Of a stretch of 19,882 bases of DNA, positions 14,610 to 19,882 are shown one piece after another. The position numbers and the translations under genes were made by a program. Source of the DNA: Candidatus Latescibacter anaerobius SCGC AAA252-E07 (lineage in GTDB: Bacteria; Latescibacterota; Latescibacteria; Latescibacterales; Latescibacteraceae); assembly GCA_000403035.1 (NCBI GenBank), contig AQSL01000113.1, forward strand, positions 1-19,882, given 5' to 3'. Position 1 is the first letter of the stretch; each line of letters opens with the position of its first letter. The notes beneath the pieces were generated by a model that was given only the letters and a program-made list of their open reading frames with translations, did no database searches and was not told where the DNA came from.

Positions 14610-15146
14610 CTATTCACTATCCGGTTCGGTATATTCCGGCATACTATCCATGGATTGAAACTGTTCCTCGATATTTTTAACCTCTTTGGCAAGCTTGAGA
14701 ATCAGTTTTCTTTCAGCCGGACGTATATGTTCGAATTCATAGAGAAGAGTGGAAAGCTTTTTTCTTTCCTGTTTATTGCTGGTAAAATCATCGGTGATAC
14801 CGGGTGTGAAATCACCGGAGTGTGAAATGATGGATTTCAGTTTTTCTGTTTCTGCTTCCAGTATGGAGATGCGGCGGTCTTTTTCATCGAGGTTTCTCTG
14901 AAATTCGGACGTAATATCTTCAAAGTCAACTTTCGTTATATAATCAAAAGTACCGGCGAGATTTTTCCGCCTGCCGCACGGGAGGTGAGAAATCTGAATC
15001 GGCGGAAGAATACGCAGTTCTTTATGACGTTTCCCCATTACCCATTTATGGTTCAGACGGCCGTCCTTACAGTAACGCTGTATCGTTCTTGGAGAAACAC
15101 CGAGTTTACGTGAAGCTTCGGATACCGTTAAATATTCTTCACCCAT
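14610..15146 (-). CDS. Helix-turn-helix DNA-binding protein with coiled coil
   Basis: ATG 15146 on the minus strand follows AAAGGGGA, a strong ribosome-binding site. Residues 4-47 (YLTVSEASRKLGVSPRTIQRYCKDGRLNHKW ... KELRIL) form a MerR/excisionase-type HTH with a short wing. Residues about 75-108 are rich in heptad-like charged and hydrophobic positions (LDEKDRRISILEAETEKLKSI), probably a coiled coil for dimerisation. A second helix lies at about 125-165 (ERKKLSTLLYEFEHIRPAERKLILKLAKEV). No ligand domain is recognised. It faces a 450-base AT-rich divergent intergenic region and may control itself and the acidic-protein gene. tag follows 96 bases downstream. Confidence 0.8.
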   Translation of the reverse strand: MGEEYLTVSEASRKLGVSPRTIQRYCKDGRLNHKWVMGKRHKELRILPPIQISHLPCGRRKNLAGTFDYITKVDFEDITSEFQRNLDEKDRRISILEAETEKLKSIISHSGDFTPGITDDFTSNKQERKKLSTLLYEFEHIRPAERKLILKLAKEVKNIEEQFQSMDSMPEYTEPDSE

Positions 15147-15190
15147 TGCTTCCCCTTTACAGAAAATAATGGTTTAACAGAGTTTCTATG

Positions 15191-15219
15191 AATATAATGA
15201 ACCCTTGAATAAATGCAAA
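15191..15219 (-). promoter_or_regulatory. Predicted promoter of the HTH gene
   Basis: On the minus strand TTTGCA (15214-15219) and TATATT (15191-15196) are separated by exactly 17 bases and lie about 45 bases before the HTH start codon. Matches are 4/6 and 5/6 to the standard sigma-70 hexamers. The region is AT-rich, so chance matches are possible. Confidence 0.45.
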
Positions 15220-15226
15220 AATATTT

Positions 15227-15418
15227 TTTATGTATACAAAAACTGTCTCTTACTGTTGCCTATGCAAAATTCGGTTCAGAAATGTATAATGTATTGAAAA
15301 TTAAATAAGTAACTTATAATAGTTTTATAAAATAATTCCGGGAAAAAAACGATATAAAAGAAAAATAGTCACTTTGGAAAGATACAGATAGAATTTTATA
15401 ATCACCGTTTATGTATAC
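15227..15418. promoter_or_regulatory. Pair of TTTATGTATAC sites in the divergent intergenic region
   Basis: The 11-mer TTTATGTATAC occurs at 15227-15237 and again at 15408-15418 in the same orientation, each containing the palindrome GTATAC. The first abuts the -35 of the predicted HTH-gene promoter; the second lies about 90 bases before the predicted promoter of the acidic-protein gene. They are candidate operators for the HTH protein. The rest of 15147-15597 is AT-rich with no convincing gene. Confidence 0.35.
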
Positions 15419-15507
15419 GTAATTAACTGAACGTTGATGTCGGTGAAGTGTGAAAGTAATCCGGTGACAGGTGAAAATGGTAAATTGCCGGATACTGTCT
15501 ATTAATC

Positions 15508-15536
15508 TTGACAAAATAATTTCTTACAGCCATATT
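15508..15536 (+). promoter_or_regulatory. Predicted promoter of the acidic-protein gene
   Basis: A perfect TTGACA at 15508-15513 is followed after 17 bases by CATATT (15531-15536), 4/6 to the -10 consensus. The start codon at 15598 lies about 55 bases downstream of the expected transcript start. Confidence 0.5.
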
Positions 15537-15597
15537 TATAAAAAACGTTATTATCTGTCTATTTTTCAGTTATTCTGGATACGTTGGGAAACCTGTT

Positions 15598-16170
15598 ATG
15601 AATGATACTCCTCAAAATAATGAAAAATCTCAAAAACTCCCCGGCAGCGAACCATCCAAAGACTCCGAAGATGTATTTGCCGATATTAACGGTGATGACA
15701 TTTTCACCATTAAAGTTTCTGAGAATATGGAGATCCGTAATATATTGAGATCCGGCATTGTCGATACCCAGGGAAAGGATACCGACAAGATACCGCTTTT
15801 TGTCTCATGGCCGAACTGGCTGGAAGATGGTATTGTGTGTATGTTTGCAAAGGATTTGCATGAAGTACTTCACAAAGCTGTCAAAGATACGGTACTTTCT
15901 CTGAATACACTGTTAGGTGTGGAGGGATTGGATATCGAATCCGATGTTTCGACCGAAAAACAGGATTACGAGGTCGAAAAAATCCAGGAAAGCCCCGGTG
16001 ATAAGAAACCCGTAGAAGAAGAGCAGAAAGCTGGTCGGGATGAAACCGAAACGGGCATCGAACAGGAAATAACGGAAGATTTGAAAGAAGTAGATACCCA
16101 CCAGGTTGAAAATGAAGAAAAGCCCGAAGAACCCTATAGCAGCATACCCGATAAGTATAGTACGGAATAA
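15598..16170 (+). CDS. Acidic protein of unknown function
   Basis: I do not recognise this 190-residue protein. It has no signal peptide and no membrane helix. Residues 1-32 are polar and probably disordered (NEKSQKLPGSEPSKDSEDV). Residues about 33-108 look folded, with hydrophobic and aromatic content (DDIFTIKVSENMEIRNILRSG, PLFVSWPNWLEDGIVCMF, LHKAVKDTVLSLNTLLG). Residues 109-190 are Glu-rich and low in hydrophobics (EEEQKAGRDETETGIEQEI), so probably disordered. ATG 15598 has only a weak GGGAA upstream, but a good promoter lies before it and a clear terminator after it, so it appears to be a single-gene transcript. A scaffold or regulatory partner is possible but unsupported. Confidence 0.7.
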   Translation: MNDTPQNNEKSQKLPGSEPSKDSEDVFADINGDDIFTIKVSENMEIRNILRSGIVDTQGKDTDKIPLFVSWPNWLEDGIVCMFAKDLHEVLHKAVKDTVLSLNTLLGVEGLDIESDVSTEKQDYEVEKIQESPGDKKPVEEEQKAGRDETETGIEQEITEDLKEVDTHQVENEEKPEEPYSSIPDKYSTE

Positions 16171-16230
16171 CGCATCGAAGGTTCACAAAAAAAGAAGTGC
16201 TTTCATTGTTGTTTTTCATGTTTCGGATTA

Positions 16231-16264
16231 AAAGACGGCATAGTATGCCTGTCTTTCATTTTTT
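16231..16264 (+). terminator. Intrinsic terminator after the acidic-protein gene
   Basis: AAAGACGGCAT pairs with ATGCC-T-GTCTTT across a three-base loop (AGT) with one bulged T, and TTTTTT follows at 16259-16264. The U-tract runs straight into GGAGG (16265-16269), the ribosome-binding site of the next gene, so full termination would leave that gene without an upstream leader from this promoter. Confidence 0.75.
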
Positions 16265-16273
16265 GGAGGTTAT

Positions 16274-18538
16274 GTGAGACGGATTAGTATCCTTTTTTTT
16301 AGTTTTGTCATGGGGGCTTTTACTGCGGTTTCATCAGATATTTCCATCCCATATTCCATAGTTAGTGCTCCTGTGGTTCATTCGGGGAAATTTCATATAC
16401 TCTCATGCGGAAACACCTATGTAGTCGTTGACGGTTCACGGGGTATGTCTCTTTGTGCTGTCGGCAAGGGTGAAATCTCCTCGATAGGAATCAATTCTGC
16501 TTATTCATCCCTGAAAAACGGGTGTTTGAAGGTATCCCTCATACGCGGAGGCGAAACCATTGAGCTTGATCAGGCACATGATCCATCAGCCCGTTTGCAG
16601 ATTATCGACCAGAGTGCCGGCCGTGTGGCTGCACGTTCATTTTTTACACTGTGTAACACTGACGGCGTCCCCTATGGCAGTGGAACGATGGATATTTATC
16701 TGTATGAAGGCAGGGTTCATCTTGTTCCCAGCATACATATTGATTACGAGAAAGGCGGAGTCGTTATAAAAAAAGCGGGTTTTTTTGTCGATATTCCCGG
16801 GGACAAAGCGGAATTAATCAGCGGGGGTGTAACGGTAATGTCCCGCAAAAACTCCCGTTTTATACCGTTCGGTGCAGATTCGACCGGTTTCAATATAAAT
16901 ATTGATAATCCGGGGCGGCATTCAGTCAAAATCGGCTGGTCAAGAAATCTTTATCCTCCATGGTTGTATATGCGTGAGATTGACAAAAATCCGGAAACGG
17001 ATGAACTCTATGAAAAATGGCCGCCGTGGATAACACAGAGAAACGGCAGTATTTCCTGGATACCGACAGAAAATTCCGGGCTTATGGTGGATTATTCCTC
17101 GAACAGTGTCAAAAAGCTCTCGTTCCTCTGGGCAAACGGGGATTCTCTTAAGGTTCCTTCGGGAGGATATTATTCCTTGAACGGAATTATGGGGCTTTTT
17201 CTTGCCGAAAACGCTTTCATGGCACATGGGCTCTGGAAAAACCATGAAGAACCGGTTGAACCTTCTGTAACAAAGGGTGATTTCCGTTATTACAATGAAA
17301 TCGAGGGATTATATGAAATCGATTCACAGGGAGACAACATCGATGTCAGTTTCGACAATCTGAAAAATAAATCTGACAGGCCGGTTTTCATGCGTATCTG
17401 GAACCTTGAGGGAAACGGGGCTTACGAGGTCAAAATTAAAGGTAAAAATGTCCCGTTCAGTCTTTACAACGACGGCGATATTATCGATGACCCTATGGTT
17501 TCGGTTGTCAAAACAGCGACCGGACCGGCAACCTTCGCAGGAGTTGCTTTCAACATCAAAAATGGATCAAACTCGAGGGTTCGAATGACAGGCAAACCCG
17601 GATTGCAGTTCACCTACCAGATGTATTCGGAACTCGAAACCTATGAGGCCTGGTCTGATGCCTGCACGGATAAGCCGCTGTTTTCTGTGTATCAGAACCG
17701 CGCCGAACTGGCATATGTTACGCTTCCGGGAAAAGATGATTATGCTGTATTCAAGCTTCCCCTGTACTGGCTTAAGAACGGGGTCAATTTCAATACGTTT
17801 ATGAACCTGACCCGTGGATTCGTTATTACTTATAACGGTCCGGACCGGATCAGATTCTCGCTGACTTCGGTGAATCTTCAGGCAACGGGGCTTTCAACAT
17901 ATACCGTGGAAGTACCCTACCTGAATGACCGCCTTCAGTTCGATATACAGGCGGAATTTACTCCACTTGACGACGGTGTCCGCTGGACTTCCATAGAATA
18001 TTGCGACCTGTATCCTTTCGACAATGTTTACCGCAGGACTTTCCACTATGACGATGTGACATTCCTCAATCAGAACGGCATATTTGACCGTGTCGGCACA
18101 GGCGCCTGGCAAGGAAGGTTTGCGACACTGTATGAAGAAGGAGGTTCCGGCTATTACGGCGAATCCGCTTCCCGTGAGGGACCGGGGAGTCGCTGTCCTG
18201 ATACCGCCGATGGTACCGTGTGGATTCTCGGCAACAATCTACACCGCGGGAACATTCTCTACCGCAGGGGTTACTGGAGCCCCTCGGCGGGCGCCCGGTC
18301 GGTCTTTACGCTCTGTAATGCATGGGTTGACATCCATAATGTCATCACAAACCGTGAGGAACCCTCTTCAGGCGAAACCATCAAATACACGGTGGAAATT
18401 TTCGGCGGGCCGGTGCCCACGGTCGATGAATTCAATACCATGTATACTCAAGCCGCCGGCGGCGAAACTGTCAAACAGGTTATCGCTGTGAACTACGGGG
18501 AAGATGGGAGTATTGCGGGATTTGAAGTGGAGAAGTAA
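16274..18538 (+). CDS. Large exported protein of unknown function
   Basis: The start is GTG 16274, four bases after GGAGG (16265-16269); the ATG at 16272 is followed at once by a stop. Residues 1-21 form a signal peptide (SILFFSFVMGAFTAVSS). The remaining 730 residues are soluble, rich in Gly, Tyr, Trp and beta-forming residues, with no sorting tail and no membrane helix. Repeated short beta-sandwich-like stretches (FDIQAEFTPLDDGVRWTSIEYCDLYPF; YTVEIFGGPVPTVDEFNTMY) suggest a multi-domain carbohydrate-active or mutarotase-like architecture, but no catalytic motif is recognised. I recall similar uncharacterised proteins from Latescibacterota and Poribacteria. The gene ends two bases before the convergent stop of the next gene, with no visible terminator between them. 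Confidence 0.85.
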   Translation: MRRISILFFSFVMGAFTAVSSDISIPYSIVSAPVVHSGKFHILSCGNTYVVVDGSRGMSLCAVGKGEISSIGINSAYSSLKNGCLKVSLIRGGETIELDQAHDPSARLQIIDQSAGRVAARSFFTLCNTDGVPYGSGTMDIYLYEGRVHLVPSIHIDYEKGGVVIKKAGFFVDIPGDKAELISGGVTVMSRKNSRFIPFGADSTGFNINIDNPGRHSVKIGWSRNLYPPWLYMREIDKNPETDELYEKWPPWITQRNGSISWIPTENSGLMVDYSSNSVKKLSFLWANGDSLKVPSGGYYSLNGIMGLFLAENAFMAHGLWKNHEEPVEPSVTKGDFRYYNEIEGLYEIDSQGDNIDVSFDNLKNKSDRPVFMRIWNLEGNGAYEVKIKGKNVPFSLYNDGDIIDDPMVSVVKTATGPATFAGVAFNIKNGSNSRVRMTGKPGLQFTYQMYSELETYEAWSDACTDKPLFSVYQNRAELAYVTLPGKDDYAVFKLPLYWLKNGVNFNTFMNLTRGFVITYNGPDRIRFSLTSVNLQATGLSTYTVEVPYLNDRLQFDIQAEFTPLDDGVRWTSIEYCDLYPFDNVYRRTFHYDDVTFLNQNGIFDRVGTGAWQGRFATLYEEGGSGYYGESASREGPGSRCPDTADGTVWILGNNLHRGNILYRRGYWSPSAGARSVFTLCNAWVDIHNVITNREEPSSGETIKYTVEIFGGPVPTVDEFNTMYTQAAGGETVKQVIAVNYGEDGSIAGFEVEK

Positions 18539-18540
18539 CC

Positions 18541-19707
18541 CTACTGCTTCTCCGTGCCTCTCGTCAGTTCTGTCACATTACTCTTCGTGAAAAAGCCGTC
18601 GAAACCCTCGTATCGCCGGATGTATTCGTTCACAAGCAGCGTGTTTTCGGAAGCGACTGTGAATGCCTGTTTCAATCCCTCCTCAGGCGAACCGATCAGG
18701 TCAACGAGGAATTTCATACCGTCATCAATGATTGCCTGGTAGACCTCGTCAATGTGTTCCGTGCGAAAGGCAACATGGTGTGTCCGGGTGCCGTAGTTTT
18801 GAATGAATTTTTCAGTCGGTCCGGACACCTCATCGCTCACGTAGGAAAATTTTCCTGAGGTAAATACCAGCGCGAAATCATCGGGAGTTAAACGTGTTAC
18901 ACTGGTAATTGAATTCAGGGATTTTACATAGATGGCAAAATCGAACAGGTAGTTGGTATAGATCATAAACTCGATTATGGCGGCGTTACGTTCTTCCGCC
19001 TTTACCCGAACGGCCGCATGATCGAGAGGTCCGATATTTTTCAGGTAAGCTTTCTCCGGTTTTGTACACTTCCATTCGTACGGCCGTGATAAATGGGAGC
19101 TGTATTTGCCCTTTTCACCTTTCCACTCGATGAATCCGATCGAGTTGCCGGTAAACGGTGACGGGACACTCTGGATGAACGAATAGTTGTCGGTATACGT
19201 TATCAGGTCGGAGGAGAATTCTATCCCTCTTGATTTTTGAATGGAAACGTACTTCTCCAGATCGGGTGTCCCGAAAACATACGTTTCGAGACGTGTGTTA
19301 GGAATTACGGCTGATTTCGGGAAGGTGTTAAAAGGATTAAACGGATTATATTCTCCTTTACGGGATCTTATAAGAAAATCAGGGGAATTTTCGACCGAAA
19401 GTACGCATGTTACATAGTTTGAATCCTCGAATCCATCATTATATGCAAGCCCGGTAAATCCGAGCAGTTCCTCAATTGCGTAACTCTGGTTGGAATGTTC
19501 CGTATTGATTACGACACATTCAAGGCCGCCCACAAGCTTATCAAGCCCCGCTTTTTTACGTTCTTCAAGTACTACAGGGATATGTTCCCTGATAAATTCA
19601 TCACTCGTGCCGAAATCGTAACCGGCCGGTGAAGGTTTGCCGCAGTGTGGGCAGACAATATTGATTGTGGAATCATATACTTTTCTGCAATTGAAACATA
19701 TTAACAT
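18541..19707 (-). CDS. Zinc-ribbon protein fused to an HPPD-like VOC dioxygenase domain
   Basis: Residues 1-25 form a treble-clef or zinc-ribbon knuckle (Cys4-x2-Cys7-x11-Cys19-x2-Cys22). Residues about 55-388 resemble 4-hydroxyphenylpyruvate dioxygenase and its relatives in the vicinal oxygen chelate superfamily. The three iron ligands can be placed at His230 (GPLDHAAVRV), His311 (RTHHVAFRT) and Glu361 (LVNEYIRRYEGFDGFF). The GF-GFF and C-terminal helix match the gate region of HPPD. The substrate-contact set cannot be judged by eye, so homogentisate formation is not assured; a related 2-oxo-acid or hydroxymandelate-type reaction is equally possible. The zinc ribbon is not part of ordinary HPPD. 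The protein is cytoplasmic. It lies convergent to the 754-residue exported gene and has its own AT-rich upstream region. Confidence 0.8.
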   Translation of the reverse strand: MLICFNCRKVYDSTINIVCPHCGKPSPAGYDFGTSDEFIREHIPVVLEERKKAGLDKLVGGLECVVINTEHSNQSYAIEELLGFTGLAYNDGFEDSNYVTCVLSVENSPDFLIRSRKGEYNPFNPFNTFPKSAVIPNTRLETYVFGTPDLEKYVSIQKSRGIEFSSDLITYTDNYSFIQSVPSPFTGNSIGFIEWKGEKGKYSSHLSRPYEWKCTKPEKAYLKNIGPLDHAAVRVKAEERNAAIIEFMIYTNYLFDFAIYVKSLNSITSVTRLTPDDFALVFTSGKFSYVSDEVSGPTEKFIQNYGTRTHHVAFRTEHIDEVYQAIIDDGMKFLVDLIGSPEEGLKQAFTVASENTLLVNEYIRRYEGFDGFFTKSNVTELTRGTEKQ

Positions 19708-19775
19708 GGTAATAGATCCTGAAATGTTTTAACCTGTTAATGTGTTATTTTAGTAGTATATAATATACTGTCCGA

Positions 19776-19797
19776 TTTTAAAAATATATTTTTAAAA
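19776..19797. promoter_or_regulatory. Perfect 22-base AT palindrome upstream of the VOC gene
   Basis: A perfect inverted repeat centred on ATATAT with arms TTTTAAAA lies about 70 bases before the minus-strand start at 19707. It could be a repressor site or an upstream AT-rich promoter element. It is A/T only, so chance is a real possibility. The rest of 19708-19882 is AT-rich with several loose -10-like hexamers and no gene. Confidence 0.35.
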
Positions 19798-19882
19798 CGC
19801 TTATCCAGTTAAAACAGCAAACAATGCAGAAATTAATAAAGAGACGGTTCTTAAGTATTTGTTTTTCCATAACTCACCCCCT

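Noticed and set aside
15314..15514. 66-residue minus-strand frame in the divergent intergenic region
   Set aside because: It has biased composition (Phe, Ile, Ser, Tyr) from AT-rich DNA, no ribosome-binding site and no recognisable family.
1..19882. tRNA, rRNA, riboswitch, insertion sequence or prophage genes
   Set aside because: None was recognised on reading both strands. Weak riboswitches or small RNAs could be missed by eye.

Overview
The window looks like a chromosomal segment from an uncultured Gram-negative bacterium of the FCB superphylum or a neighbouring candidate phylum (Latescibacterota, KSB1, Zixibacteria or Marinimicrobia would fit). The main reason is the C-terminal tail with the NYPNPFNPSTTI signature, a FlgD-like/Por-secretion (type IX-type) sorting domain. 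It closes three proteins and survives as a fragment after a fourth. The phylum placement is inference.

Left half (1-10953, all on +): a cluster of exported proteins. Two subtilisin-family (S8) proteases (gene cut by the left edge, and 9355-10953) and a giant 14-blade propeller protein (6686-9283) share one secreted N-terminal module that I recall from the tails of BlaR1-type proteins. Between them lie a TonB-like/DUF4159 fusion, a three-helix DUF362 protein with a sorting tail, and an M23 LytM-type peptidase with Ig-like and sorting domains. Modules recur: an almost identical ribosome-binding leader precedes three of these genes, one N-module is shared by three, and one tail plus its downstream bases is shared by two. 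The block looks assembled by duplication and recombination. Its base composition is uneven: the DUF362 body is GC-rich and its neighbours are AT-rich.

Middle (10954-13784, +): a short frameshifted coding remnant, then a probable operon of a DUF6125/ATC-hydrolase-like protein, the RNA ligase RtcB, and archease, the RtcB activator. This is an RNA repair or tRNA-splicing unit.

Right (13785-19882): a REP-like hairpin intergenic region; on the minus strand, 3-methyladenine DNA glycosylase I (tag) preceded by a helix-turn-helix/coiled-coil regulator; a 450-base AT-rich divergent promoter region; an acidic protein of unknown function; a terminator whose U-tract runs directly into the ribosome-binding site of a 754-residue exported protein of unknown function; and, convergent with it, a minus-strand zinc-ribbon protein fused to a 4-hydroxyphenylpyruvate-dioxygenase-like VOC domain. 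No tRNA, rRNA, CRISPR array, transposase or phage gene was seen.
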